From contig JAYRGC010000028.1 of the NCBI GenBank assembly GCA_041908065.1, forward strand, positions 1-64,000: 64,000 nucleotides of DNA, written 5' to 3'. Below the pieces are notes generated by a model that saw only the letters and a list, made by a program, of their open reading frames with translations, did not search any database and was not told the DNA's origin. Of the stretch, positions 15,969 to 24,673 are shown in pieces. Source of the stretch: JAYRGC01 sp041908065 (GTDB lineage: Bacteria; Pseudomonadota; Alphaproteobacteria; UBA9219). Every line of letters starts with the position of its first letter. The stretch's first letter is position 1. A program made the translations under genes and the position numbers.

Positions 15969-17972
15969 TCAGCAAGCCATGCATCGGATATTCGCGGCGG
16001 CCTCGGTGAAGTGCTTGCGTTCGCGATGCTCGCCTTTTTTGCCGATGTTGAAGCTGTCCACCGGACGGAAATAGCCCATGACCCGCGTCCAAACCTGCGT
16101 CGCGTGGCCGCATTGCGGACATTGCGGCTGCTCGCCATTCAAATAGCCGTGGGTGTCGCAAACCGAGAAAACTGGAGTGACCGTGATGTACGGCAACTGG
16201 TAGTTTTCCAGCACCGAGCGCACGAACTTGCGGCAGGAATCCGCGGAATCCAGACGCTCGTTCATGTACATGTGCAATACCGTTCCGCCGGTGTATTTGC
16301 ATTGCAGGCGGTTTTGCAGCTCCAGAGCCTCGAAGGGATCGTCCGTGTGGCCGACCGGTATCTGGCTGCTGTTGGTGTAATAGACGTTGGGGTATTCCCC
16401 CGCCTGCTTGATGTCGTGGAAACGCTTGCGGTCTTCCTTGGCGAAACGATAGGTAGCCCCCTCCGCCGGAGACGCCTCTAGGTTATAGAGGTTGCCGGTC
16501 GCTTCCTGATATTGGCGCAGACGGCCACGGATATGGTCGAGAAGGCGCAGCGTCATCGCTATCCCCTCCTCGTCCGTCAAGTCGTGCCGGCCTTCGGTGA
16601 AGTTGCTCACCATCTCGTTCATGCCGCTGACTCCGATGGTGCTGAAGTGGTTGCGGAACGAGGAAAGGTAACGCCGCGTGTAGGGATAAAGGCCGCGATC
16701 GAACATCGAGGTGACGAAGGCGCGCTTTTTCTCCAGCGTGCCGTGCGCCAGATCCATCATGCGCTCCATCTCGGCGATCAAGCCCGCCTCGTCGCCTTTG
16801 AAGCGATAACCCAGCCGCGCCATGTTGATGGTCACGACGCCGATGGATCCGGTCATCTCGGCGGAGCCGAACAGGCCGTTGCCGCGTTTTTGCAGCTCCC
16901 GCAAATCCAGTTGCAGACGGCAGCACATGCTGCGGACCGCCCCGGGCTTGTAGGCTTCGGGATTGGGGACGCGCTCGCCGTTTTCGCCGCGCATATACTG
17001 GCTGCCGATGAAGTTCTGGAAGTACGAGCTTCCGACCTTCGCGGCGTTGGCAAAAATCGCGTCGGCGATGCGGCTGTTCCAGTCGAAATCCTCGGTGATG
17101 TTCACGGTGGGGATGGGGAAAGTGAACGGCTGGCCGGTGCTGTCTCCCTCGGTCATCACGTCGTAATAGGCGAGGACGATGCGCTCCATCTCCGGCACGA
17201 AGTCGCCATAGTTCATGTCTTGCAGGCTGGCGATCTCCTGCCTGCGCGCCTGCGCCAGTTTCAACAGCGCGTCAGTTTGCTTGATATGCGCGAAAAGATG
17301 CTCGCCCTTGGCCATCGGCATCTGCTGGCGCAAGTCGTCAGGCACGGTTATGTCCATCGTCACGTTGGTGAACGGCGATTGCCCCCAACGCGCCGGAACG
17401 TTCAAGTTATAGACGAACTGGCGGATCGCTTTGCGAATTTCGTTGTCGTCCAGCTGATCGCGGAAAACATAGGGCGCGAGATAGGTGTCGAAGGAGCTGA
17501 ACGCCTGCGCCCCCGCCCATTCCGATTGCAAAATACCGAGAAAGTTGGCCATCTGCCCCAACGCTTCGCGGAAATGGCGCGGCGGACGGCTGGAAACCCG
17601 CCCCGTCACGCCGTTGAAACCCTCGGCCAGCAATTGGCGCAAGCTCCATCCGGCGCAGTATCCGGCAAGGCTGTCGAGATCGTGAATGTGATAGTCGCCT
17701 TCGCGGTGGGCGCGGCCTTCCTCGGCGTCGTAAACCTCGTCCAGCCAGAAATTGGCGATAACTTTTCCGGCGATGTTGTTGACCAGTCCGGCGTGGCTGT
17801 AGCCGACGTTGGCGTTGGCGTTGATGCGCCAATCGGCCTTCGAGAGATATTCGTCCACGGTTTCAGAGCAGTTTATTCGGGTTCCGTCGAGATAGTCTTC
17901 GCTCTCTCCCTTGGCGGATTGACGGGGTTCAAAGGCGATAACCTTGGCTGAGGAAGCCGATGGATCGAGCAT
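15969..17972 (-). CDS. nrdD: Anaerobic (class III) ribonucleoside-triphosphate reductase
   Basis: About 667 residues from ATG 17972; this start is preferred over one 21 codons upstream because TGGAG precedes it. It makes deoxynucleotides without oxygen using a glycyl radical. Visible: NANVGYSHAG near the N-terminus, HDLDSLAGYCAGWSL, the PFTNVT block, SIGVVTINMARLGY, and the C-terminal zinc site (VCDTHGYL...CPQCG) followed by RVMGYFRPVDSFN, which holds the glycyl-radical glycine. The usual N-terminal ATP-cone (about 90 residues) is absent, so allosteric dATP control of that type is not expected. No activase gene (nrdG) is next to it. Confidence 0.93.
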   Translation of the reverse strand: MLDPSASSAKVIAFEPRQSAKGESEDYLDGTRINCSETVDEYLSKADWRINANANVGYSHAGLVNNIAGKVIANFWLDEVYDAEEGRAHREGDYHIHDLDSLAGYCAGWSLRQLLAEGFNGVTGRVSSRPPRHFREALGQMANFLGILQSEWAGAQAFSSFDTYLAPYVFRDQLDDNEIRKAIRQFVYNLNVPARWGQSPFTNVTMDITVPDDLRQQMPMAKGEHLFAHIKQTDALLKLAQARRQEIASLQDMNYGDFVPEMERIVLAYYDVMTEGDSTGQPFTFPIPTVNITEDFDWNSRIADAIFANAAKVGSSYFQNFIGSQYMRGENGERVPNPEAYKPGAVRSMCCRLQLDLRELQKRGNGLFGSAEMTGSIGVVTINMARLGYRFKGDEAGLIAEMERMMDLAHGTLEKKRAFVTSMFDRGLYPYTRRYLSSFRNHFSTIGVSGMNEMVSNFTEGRHDLTDEEGIAMTLRLLDHIRGRLRQYQEATGNLYNLEASPAEGATYRFAKEDRKRFHDIKQAGEYPNVYYTNSSQIPVGHTDDPFEALELQNRLQCKYTGGTVLHMYMNERLDSADSCRKFVRSVLENYQLPYITVTPVFSVCDTHGYLNGEQPQCPQCGHATQVWTRVMGYFRPVDSFNIGKKGEHRERKHFTEAAANIRCMAC

Positions 17973-18102
17973 GAGTGACTCCACTAGACGAAACAAGGGG
18001 GGACTTGGAAAATCAGAAAACCGGAACCGCGACACGAAGCCACAACAAGCAGCGCGCTACACCTACCCTCGTCTTTGGCAGCCTCGGCGAGGAAAAACTG
18101 AA

Positions 18103-18150
18103 ACACTACATCTTGTGGTTTGGGGCGATTTCAGACGCAATATATGCTCA
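18103..18150 (-). promoter_or_regulatory. Two NrdR-type boxes upstream of nrdD
   Basis: ACACTACATCTTGTGG (18103-18118) matches 13 of 16 positions of the NrdR box (ACACWATATATWGTGT), and ACGCAATATATGCTCA (18135-18150) matches about 11 of 16. Centre-to-centre distance is 32 bp, three helical turns, the spacing usual for paired NrdR boxes. They lie 131-178 nt upstream of the nrdD start. The sequence match is seen; repression by NrdR is inferred. Confidence 0.65.
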
Positions 18151-18276
18151 CATATGAAGATTCGTGTCAAGAGCTATGCGAAAAAATCCTGTTGATAAAA
18201 TCGGCGCGATGCCGCAACGCATCGGCTAATTATCGGGATTAATGCGTATTTTTGGCGTCGCCAAAATCGCTGCGAT

Positions 18277-18948
18277 TTATCTCAAGTCCCAAGCGGAGAC
18301 GCGAGGTATTGACGCAGGATCGTTCCGTCTAACCTCAGGCAAGCGGTCGATGATCGCGGATATTTCATTGCGCGATTTTGCTGGCAACGCCCCCAACCAA
18401 TCTTTGATCACCGTCAAGACAGTTTCCGTTTGAGGTTTAGGGTATTCACCGTCAAAAAATTCTTTCCCAAGGAAATGCTCTACCCTCTCCGCCAGTGGCG
18501 GCAGTTTTTCTCCGGTTTCCCGCCGCATTGCCGCTTCTATGTCCACCGAGACTTCTCTTGAAATTGCGTATAAAAATTCCCCGAATCTGTGTGCGTCGAC
18601 CAATCTATTGTGCTGATCATCGGCGTCTTGATTCGGCCAAGGATGCCCTTCGACCTCAGAGATCCTCGCTCCCAAATAAAGCGACACGGCCTCTCTGTAC
18701 AATTTCTTGGAGCTGCTCGTCGCTGTCAGCACTTCAATCGCATTGGGAAAAGTGTGGGATTTTTTATGATGCCCTCGCTTCATGATTCCCTTGTCGTCGA
18801 TGGCATCGACCGACAACAGCCCCATGGCAAGGTCCTCCAAAGAAGACATCATGTCTTCGGCAGCCCCCTTAATCAGGAAGTTTGAATATTCCGCCACATC
18901 GTTCCATCCGGAGTTTTTTAATTTTCCTATTCTCTTAAAAACGCTCAC
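18277..18948 (-). CDS. Hypothetical protein
   Basis: About 223 residues from GTG 18948, chosen because AGGGGG stands 6-7 nt upstream; an ATG 16 codons earlier lacks a site. The sequence is helical and charged (MSVFKRIGKLKNSGWNDVAEY, then NAIEVLTATSSSKKLYREAVSLYLGARI). No membrane segment, signal or catalytic motif is recognised. It sits alone between nrdD and acs, on the nrdD strand but about 300 nt from it. Codon use resembles its neighbours. Confidence 0.65.
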   Translation of the reverse strand: MSVFKRIGKLKNSGWNDVAEYSNFLIKGAAEDMMSSLEDLAMGLLSVDAIDDKGIMKRGHHKKSHTFPNAIEVLTATSSSKKLYREAVSLYLGARISEVEGHPWPNQDADDQHNRLVDAHRFGEFLYAISREVSVDIEAAMRRETGEKLPPLAERVEHFLGKEFFDGEYPKPQTETVLTVIKDWLGALPAKSRNEISAIIDRLPEVRRNDPASIPRVSAWDLR

Positions 18949-19131
18949 TTTATTCCCCCTAAACTTTGAAAACACCGCCGATGGTATAGCACGCATTGCC
19001 GGAAAAATGAATTATTTTCACCTTATTATTACAGCCATAGACAGCGCATCATGACTATGGCGAATCGTTGCGCTTTCGGCGACTATTGACGTTATCGAGC
19101 CGAGATTAACCATCCCCAAGGAGCGTTAACC

Positions 19132-21054
19132 ATGCCGATTATTCCGGTTCCAGAAAATCTTTCCGCCGACGCATGGATCGATGCCGGACGATATGCCGCG
19201 CTTTATCAGAAATCGCTGTCGGATCCCGACGCTTTTTGGGGAGAGCAAGGCAAACGGCTGGATTGGATAACGCCCTATACCAAGGTCAAAAACGCCTCCT
19301 TCGCGGGCGACGTTTCCATAAAATGGTACGAGGACGGGCGGCTTAACGCCTCGGCCAACTGCATCGACCGCCACCTGCCCGCCCGCGCTTCGCAAACCGC
19401 CATCATCTGGGAGGGGGACAGTCCGTCCGAATCCCGCCATATCAGCTATGCCGAATTGCATTCCGAGACTTGCCGCTTGGCCAATGTATTGAAATCGCGG
19501 GGCGTAAAAAAGGGCGATCGCGTCACCATATATATGCCGATGGTTCCCGAAGCCGCGTTCGCCATGCTGGCTTGCGCCCGCATCGGCGCGCCGCATTCGG
19601 TGGTGTTCGGGGGATTCTCCTCGGACAGCCTTAAGGACAGAATCCTCGACTGCGATTCCAAGGTGGTGATCACGGCGGACGAAGGGATTCGCGCAGGACG
19701 GAAGATTCCGCTGAAGGCCAATACCGATGCCGCCCTGAAATCCTGCCCCTCCGTCGACACGGTGATAGTGGTTCGCCGCACCGGAGGACGGGTGGGATGG
19801 AACGAAGGGCGCGATCTTTGGTATCACGAAGCATGTTCGGCGGCGGCGGCGGATTGCCCTCCGGAGGCCATGGGGGCGGAGGATCCGCTGTTCATCCTCT
19901 ATACCTCCGGCTCGACCGGAAAGCCCAAGGGGCTGATGCACACCACCGGCGGATATATGGTGTTCGCCTCTCTCACCCATCAATGGGTTTTCGACTACCA
20001 CGAAGGGGAAGTGTACTGGTGCACGGCTGACGTGGGTTGGATAACGGGACACAGCTATATCGTTTACGGCCCGCTGGCCAACGGAGCCACAACGCTGATG
20101 TTCGAAGGCACGCCCAACTATCCCGACAGCTCGCGTTTCTGGCAGGTGGTGGATCGCCATAAGGTGAATATTTTCTATACCGCCCCCACAGCCATACGCG
20201 CCCTGATGCGCGAAGGCGAGATGCCGGTGCGTTGCACTAGCCGCAAAAGCCTGCGTTTGTTGGGTTCGGTGGGCGAGCCGATAAACCCCGAGGCGTGGCT
20301 GTGGTACCACAGGGTGGTAGGAGAAGAACGCTGTCCCGTCATCGATACTTGGTGGCAAACCGAAACCGGAGGCCACATGATAACCCCTTTGCCAGGGGCT
20401 ATCGGATTAAAGCCGGGTTCGGCCACCTTCCCCTTTTTCGGCGTGCAACCAATAGTGGTGGACAACGACGGCAACCGCTTGGAAGGCGAATGCGAGGGTA
20501 ACCTCTGCATCGCCGAAAGCTGGCCCGGGCAGGCGCGGACAATCTATGGCGACCATGAGCGTTTCGTTCAAACCTATTTCTCGATGTACGCGGGCAAATA
20601 CTTCACCGGAGACGGATGCCGCCGCGACGCCGACGGATATTACTGGATAACCGGAAGGGTGGACGACGTGATCAACGTGGCCGGACACCGTTTCAGCACC
20701 GCCGAGATCGAAAGCGCGTTGGTGGCGCATCAGGCGGTGGCCGAAGCCGCAGTGGTGGGCTATCCCCACGACATCAAGGGTCAAGGCATATACGCCTATG
20801 TGACGCTGACGGCGGACGCCAAGCCGTCGGAGGAGCTGCGAAAGGAGCTGGTAAGCTGGGTGCGCCAAGCCATCGGGGCTATCGCCACGCCGGACGCGAT
20901 CCAATGGGCTCCCGGGCTGCCCAAAACCCGCTCCGGCAAGATTATGCGCCGCATCTTGCGTAAAATCGCCGCGCACGAGGTGGAAAATCTGGGGGACACT
21001 TCCACGCTCGCCGATCCGGCGGTGGTCGAGGAGTTGATAAGAAATCGGGCATGA
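19132..21054 (+). CDS. acs: Acetyl-CoA synthetase
   Basis: A 640-residue adenylate-forming enzyme, close to the usual 650. It converts acetate, ATP and CoA to acetyl-CoA. The AMP-binding P-loop (LYTSGSTGKPKGLMHT), WWQTETGGHM, the YFTGDGCRRDADGYYWITGR hinge and the C-terminal PKTRSGKIMRR with the catalytic/acetylatable Lys603 are all present. AAGGAG precedes ATG 19132. It is monocistronic; tRNA-Gln follows. Propionyl-CoA synthetase is an alternative, but the overall pattern fits acs better. Confidence 0.95.
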   Translation: MPIIPVPENLSADAWIDAGRYAALYQKSLSDPDAFWGEQGKRLDWITPYTKVKNASFAGDVSIKWYEDGRLNASANCIDRHLPARASQTAIIWEGDSPSESRHISYAELHSETCRLANVLKSRGVKKGDRVTIYMPMVPEAAFAMLACARIGAPHSVVFGGFSSDSLKDRILDCDSKVVITADEGIRAGRKIPLKANTDAALKSCPSVDTVIVVRRTGGRVGWNEGRDLWYHEACSAAAADCPPEAMGAEDPLFILYTSGSTGKPKGLMHTTGGYMVFASLTHQWVFDYHEGEVYWCTADVGWITGHSYIVYGPLANGATTLMFEGTPNYPDSSRFWQVVDRHKVNIFYTAPTAIRALMREGEMPVRCTSRKSLRLLGSVGEPINPEAWLWYHRVVGEERCPVIDTWWQTETGGHMITPLPGAIGLKPGSATFPFFGVQPIVVDNDGNRLEGECEGNLCIAESWPGQARTIYGDHERFVQTYFSMYAGKYFTGDGCRRDADGYYWITGRVDDVINVAGHRFSTAEIESALVAHQAVAEAAVVGYPHDIKGQGIYAYVTLTADAKPSEELRKELVSWVRQAIGAIATPDAIQWAPGLPKTRSGKIMRRILRKIAAHEVENLGDTSTLADPAVVEELIRNRA

Positions 21055-21128
21055 ATCAGACTCCACAACGGCTTTGCAATATGTTAGGACGCTGCGGCGG
21101 CCAAATCGCCGCTTTGCGGAAATCCGCT

Positions 21129-21202
21129 TGGGGGATCGTCTAGCGGTAGGACAACAGATTCTGACTCTGTTTACCGTGGTTCGAATCCACGTCCCCCAGC
21201 CA
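21129..21202 (+). tRNA. tRNA-Gln (anticodon CTG)
   Basis: Acceptor TGGGGGA (21129-21135) pairs with TCCCCCA, then G and an encoded CCA. The anticodon stem ACAGA/TCTGT encloses TTCTGAC, giving CTG. D-loop AGCGGTAGGA and T-loop GGTTCGAATCC are standard. No second copy of its 3' end is seen in the window. Confidence 0.97.
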
Positions 21203-21283
21203 ATATCTTTTACCTTTCTGGTTCGATTGCCGTTCGATTCTTGCGCCGATAATCCGATTATCGGCTTGGAAATGGGGGAAAAA

Positions 21284-22303
21284 ATGTCGATCCTTGTCGA
21301 TTGGTGGTTCGGGATAAACCGCAAGATATTGCAGTCGCTTCCTCAGGATAGGACGACGCAGGATCTGGCGACTCAGCTTATGATCGGGGCCAGAGGCGTG
21401 AAGGACGAATTCAAAGGCCACGCCAGAATGGTTCTTTTCCGCCGCGACGGCCATCGCTTTTTGGCCAATGTCGCGAAAATATGGGCGATATTCACAAGAT
21501 CCGCCTACAAGGCCTCGGCGGCGGCGTACACCGTGTTCCGCGAATACGAAAGATTGAAGGCTTTTCCGACTTGCCACGAAGAAGGCCAACGCCCGCGCTG
21601 GGCGGTGAACACCTGCGTGGATTCCAGGGTGCGCGCTATCGACAGGATGGCTCTGGTTTCCGGCGATGGGCTTATCAAAAAAGACGTGGGGGCCACCCTG
21701 CACAGCGCAGGTCGCGATCAACGTCAATTGTCGGAAGAAGCCAAAAGATGGCTGGCTCTTTCTTCCCAAAAAGGCAAAAGCGTCGACGCCATAATCCTCA
21801 GCAGCCACGGGGACTGCGGATATATACGGAAAGTCAGCGGCGAAGGGGCGAATTCCTCTCCCGACGATCCGGCGGCGCGATTGCTTGACGGAATTTCGAC
21901 TGCGGATTCTTTCCTATTGGACAAGATCAGGGAAAAAGGAGTCGATTTTTATAGAAACAAGATACGCAGGACGCCCAAAGCCGACGATACCGAGCTGTCC
22001 AGACTTCAGGACGCTTTGGAAATAGCCGGATTGCTTCATGGATGCGACTTGGTTCTGAGTTATCTGCGGGACGAATTGAAGGCCGACATTCCCGTCTATT
22101 GCGTCCACTTCGGCGTAAGCGGAGGAAATCCCCATCTGTTCCTGCCGAAACGCCCGTTCGTCGCCAACGACGAAGATGAAACGGCGATAAGGCTCACCAA
22201 CTATTCGCGCAGGCTTCACGATAGGGATCACGGCATCGTCAACCTGCATCGCCCCCCTTGTTGCGAACATCATCAGTCCGAGGAAAACCGAAAGGCCGGA
22301 TGA
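21284..22303 (+). CDS. Divergent beta-carbonic-anhydrase-like protein
   Basis: A 339-residue protein from ATG 21284 (GGGGGA upstream; an ATG 4 codons earlier is less well placed). The core carries the beta-carbonic-anhydrase zinc signature: Cys111-x-Asp113-x-Arg115 (NTCVDSRV), a KDVGAT strand in place of the usual RNAGN, then His175-x-x-Cys178 (SSHGDCGY). Ordinary enzymes are about 200-230 residues; this one has a ~100-residue N-terminal extension and a long C-terminal part. It may hydrate CO2 or use the fold for another reaction. No operon partner. The motif is seen, the activity is inferred. Confidence 0.6.
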   Translation: MSILVDWWFGINRKILQSLPQDRTTQDLATQLMIGARGVKDEFKGHARMVLFRRDGHRFLANVAKIWAIFTRSAYKASAAAYTVFREYERLKAFPTCHEEGQRPRWAVNTCVDSRVRAIDRMALVSGDGLIKKDVGATLHSAGRDQRQLSEEAKRWLALSSQKGKSVDAIILSSHGDCGYIRKVSGEGANSSPDDPAARLLDGISTADSFLLDKIREKGVDFYRNKIRRTPKADDTELSRLQDALEIAGLLHGCDLVLSYLRDELKADIPVYCVHFGVSGGNPHLFLPKRPFVANDEDETAIRLTNYSRRLHDRDHGIVNLHRPPCCEHHQSEENRKAG

Positions 22304-22372
22304 CCATTCAGGCTCTTTGGATGATTTGACCGCCAATAGAATCAGCAACCACCGTCATCATCGAAGTTACAC

Positions 22373-22434
22373 CCAAAGGCAGTTCGTCATTGCGAGCCGC
22401 CAAGGGGCGGCTCGCAATGACGAACTGCCTTTGG
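22373..22434. repeat. 62-bp perfect palindrome
   Basis: Two 29-bp arms with no mismatch surround AAGG. The arm contains GTCATTGCGAGC, a motif seen in dispersed palindromic repeats of many bacteria. It lies between the carbonic-anhydrase-like gene and the convergent SDR gene, where it could end transcription from both sides, although no T-run follows. Confidence 0.85.
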
Positions 22435-22478
22435 CCGCGCCACCCGTTTGGCATAAGAGCCATATTTATCTTCACCAG

Positions 22479-23267
22479 TCACGCCCCGCCCTTTCGGGGG
22501 ACGCGGGACAGCATCGGCTCGGACAGCCATTGCGGAAGCAGCGACAACCCCATGACGGCGGCGTACATCGGCCAAGGGAAGGCTATGCGGGCGCGGCGGC
22601 CTTCCAAACCTTTGCGGATTATCGCGGCGGCCTTTTCGACTGGCATCAAAAACGGCATATGAAAACGGTTAACGTCCGTCATAGGGGTGCGGATGAATCC
22701 GGGGCAGATGACGCTTACCGCCACACCTTCCGGAGCCAACAACTGCCGCAGACCTTCGCCATATACCCGAACGGCGGCTTTGCTGGCGCAATAGGCGGGG
22801 GATCCGGCAAAGCCGTGGAATCCAGCCAAAGAACTCATGATCGCGATCTGGCCGCGCTGCCTGCTCGTCATCAACGGAATCGCCGGATCGACGGCGTTTA
22901 AAACTCCGTCCACGTTGACGGCCATTATGTTTCTTATTTGCTCTTCGCTTTCGCGTCCGCCTCCGGTTCCCGCCGAGATTCCGGCGTTGGCGATGACCAG
23001 ATCCAACGGGGCAGCGGCGTCGCGTTCGCCCAGCCATTCCTTCATATCCGAAGCATCCCGCACGTCGCCGGACTTGACCGACACTCCGGCTGCTCCGCGT
23101 CTCGCCGCCTTCTCCGCCACCTCGGCGAGGCGAACGGCGTCGCGGCCATGCAGCGACAACCTCGCGCCCTCGGCGGCATAAACTTCGGCCAACGCCGCGC
23201 CGATGCCGCTGGAGGCTCCCGTTATCAGAACGTGACGCACGGGAGCCGCCGCCGCTCCGGCGTTCAT
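22479..23267 (-). CDS. Short-chain dehydrogenase/reductase
   Basis: A 262-residue Rossmann enzyme from ATG 23267, which overlaps the GAPDH stop (ATGA); upstream in-frame codons belong to the GAPDH region. TGASSGIG cofactor motif near residue 16, IANAGIS, MSSLAG (catalytic Ser) and YCASK (catalytic Tyr/Lys) are intact. A hydrophobic C-terminus (WPMYAAVMGLSLLPQWL) suggests membrane association. Substrate unknown. Translational coupling with GAPDH suggests co-expression. Confidence 0.9.
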   Translation of the reverse strand: MNAGAAAAPVRHVLITGASSGIGAALAEVYAAEGARLSLHGRDAVRLAEVAEKAARRGAAGVSVKSGDVRDASDMKEWLGERDAAAPLDLVIANAGISAGTGGGRESEEQIRNIMAVNVDGVLNAVDPAIPLMTSRQRGQIAIMSSLAGFHGFAGSPAYCASKAAVRVYGEGLRQLLAPEGVAVSVICPGFIRTPMTDVNRFHMPFLMPVEKAAAIIRKGLEGRRARIAFPWPMYAAVMGLSLLPQWLSEPMLSRVPRKGGA

Positions 23268-24274
23268 TTTGCCGCCATCATCGCCACCGCCGTGTCGTGC
23301 ATGCGGTTGGAAAATCCCCATTCGTTGTCGTACCAAGTCAGGATGCGGACGAACGTGCCGCCGATGACCTTGGTTTCGTTCAACGCGAAGATGGAGGAAC
23401 GCTTGTCGTGGTTGAAATCGGTCGAAACCAACGCTTCGTCATAAGCCCCCAGCACGCCCTTCAACGAACCGGCGGCCGCCGCCATGCTGATGGCTTGGTT
23501 TATCTCCTCCGCCGAAGTCGGGCGTTTGGCGACGAACTTGAAATCCACCACCGAGACGTTGGGGGTGGGAACGCGCATCGCCGTGCCGTCCAGCTTGCCC
23601 TTCAAGGCCGGCAACACCTTGCCCACGGCCTTGGCCGCTCCGGTCGAGGTGGGGATCATGTTGATGGCCGAAGCGCGGGCGCGGTGCAAATCCTTGTGCG
23701 CCGTGTCGACCACGCGCTGGTCGCCGGTATAGGAATGGATGGTCGTCATAAAACCGTGTTCGATGCCGACGGCGTTATTCAGCACGAACGCGACCGGGGC
23801 CAAACAATTGGTGGTGCATGAAGCGTTGGAAACGATTTTATGCTCGGCTTTCAGTTCCTGATGGTTCACGCCGTAGACGACAGTGATGTCCTCGTCGGTG
23901 GCGGGGGCTGAGATGAGAACCTTCTTGGCTCCGGCAACCAGATGTTTTTCGGCGTCGGCGCGGGCGGTGAATCGCCCCGAGCATTCGAAAGCCACGTCTA
24001 CGCCCAAATCGCTCCACCCCAGCTTGGCCGGATCGCTGACTTGCAGAACCTTGACCCGATGGCCGTCGATAATCATGTCGTTTCCGGCCAAGTCAACCTG
24101 CCCGCCGAAACGGCCATGCACGGAATCGTATTTCAAAAGGTGGGCGTTGGTGGGAGTGTCGGTCAAATCGTTGATGGCGACGATCTCCACGTCCTTGCGT
24201 CCGGATTCGAACAATGCCCGCAAAACCAGCCGCCCGATGCGACCGAAACCGTTGATGCCAACCCGCACAGTCAT
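23264..24274 (-). CDS. gap: Glyceraldehyde-3-phosphate dehydrogenase, type I
   Basis: A 336-residue enzyme of glycolysis/gluconeogenesis and the Calvin cycle. GINGFGRIGR NAD motif at the N-terminus, SNASCTTNC with the catalytic cysteine (about residue 150), and TGAAKAVGKVLP and WYDNEWGFSNR blocks. The length is normal. GGAGCAAGCC precedes the ATG. NAD versus NADP preference is not decided here. It is the first gene of a two-gene unit with the SDR. Confidence 0.97.
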   Translation of the reverse strand: MTVRVGINGFGRIGRLVLRALFESGRKDVEIVAINDLTDTPTNAHLLKYDSVHGRFGGQVDLAGNDMIIDGHRVKVLQVSDPAKLGWSDLGVDVAFECSGRFTARADAEKHLVAGAKKVLISAPATDEDITVVYGVNHQELKAEHKIVSNASCTTNCLAPVAFVLNNAVGIEHGFMTTIHSYTGDQRVVDTAHKDLHRARASAINMIPTSTGAAKAVGKVLPALKGKLDGTAMRVPTPNVSVVDFKFVAKRPTSAEEINQAISMAAAAGSLKGVLGAYDEALVSTDFNHDKRSSIFALNETKVIGGTFVRILTWYDNEWGFSNRMHDTAVAMMAAK

Positions 24275-24466
24275 GGCTTGCTCCGTTGTTTTTGGGTTAT
24301 CCCGTTTTATGCCTAAACACCCGTAGGCTAATTGGCGGCGATTTTATGCGGCATTTAGCCTCGTGTATACGGCAAGTTTGCGCCCGCAAAATCATTTTGC
24401 CGCGAATTGTTTTTCCCTCTTGTGTTTTTACGCGTTTTCGGCGAAATTGCGCCTCCTCGGACGTGT

Positions 24467-24542
24467 GGGGCCATAGCTCAGCTGGGAGAGCGCGACAATG
24501 GCATTGTCGAGGTCAGGGGTTCGATCCCCCTTGGCTCCACCA
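24467..24542 (+). tRNA. tRNA-Ala (anticodon GGC)
   Basis: Acceptor GGGGCCA pairs with TGGCTCC and includes the G3:U70 wobble that identifies alanine tRNAs. The anticodon stem CGACA/TGTCG encloses ATGGCAT, so GGC. The encoded ACCA ends at 24542. Its 3' 43 nt plus one base recur exactly at 24621-24664. Confidence 0.98.
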
Positions 24543-24543
24543 T
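24500..24543 (+). repeat. 44-bp direct repeat, copy 1 (in tRNA-Ala): putative att site
   Basis: The stretch from the anticodon loop to one base past the CCA of tRNA-Ala. It is identical to 24621-24664, and the flanking bases diverge on both sides. Duplication of a tRNA 3' end is the usual trace of integration by a mobile element. Confidence 0.8.
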
Positions 24544-24620
24544 CGAATTTCCGGTTTTTCTCATCCACTGTTCCGCAATGCCATTGTCGTTTAATGGTTC
24601 ATGCGCCAAAGGCGCATTGG

Positions 24621-24664
24621 GGCATTGTCGAGGTCAGGGGTTCGATCCCCCTTGGCTCCACCAT
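24621..24664 (+). repeat. 44-bp direct repeat, copy 2: putative att site
   Basis: Exact copy of the tRNA-Ala 3' part, without a 5' half, 121 bp downstream of copy 1. It is followed within 10 nt by an intrinsic terminator, as a native tRNA 3' flank would be. The 77 bp between the copies may be the remains of a deleted element, or the left end of the element to the right. Confidence 0.8.
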
Positions 24665-24673
24665 TTCTTTAAC

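Noticed and set aside
16512..17951. 479-residue plus-strand open frame inside nrdD
   Set aside because: It is antisense to a clear nrdD gene. The composition (His/Val/Arg-rich) matches a mirror of GC-rich codons, with no family pattern.
19126..20376. 416-residue minus-strand frame within acs
   Set aside because: It mirrors acs, is rich in His, Arg and Gly, has no start signal, and the opposite frame is an unambiguous enzyme.
21129..21202. tRNA-Gln as an attachment site
   Set aside because: No second copy of its 3' end was found in the window, and the flanking genes are core-like.
20407..21324. 305-residue minus-strand frame at the 3' end of acs and across tRNA-Gln
   Set aside because: It reads through a tRNA on the opposite strand and mirrors acs. 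Not a gene.
22317..22901. 194-residue plus-strand frame antisense to the SDR gene
   Set aside because: The SDR frame has all catalytic motifs. The plus frame passes through the palindrome and is an artefact.
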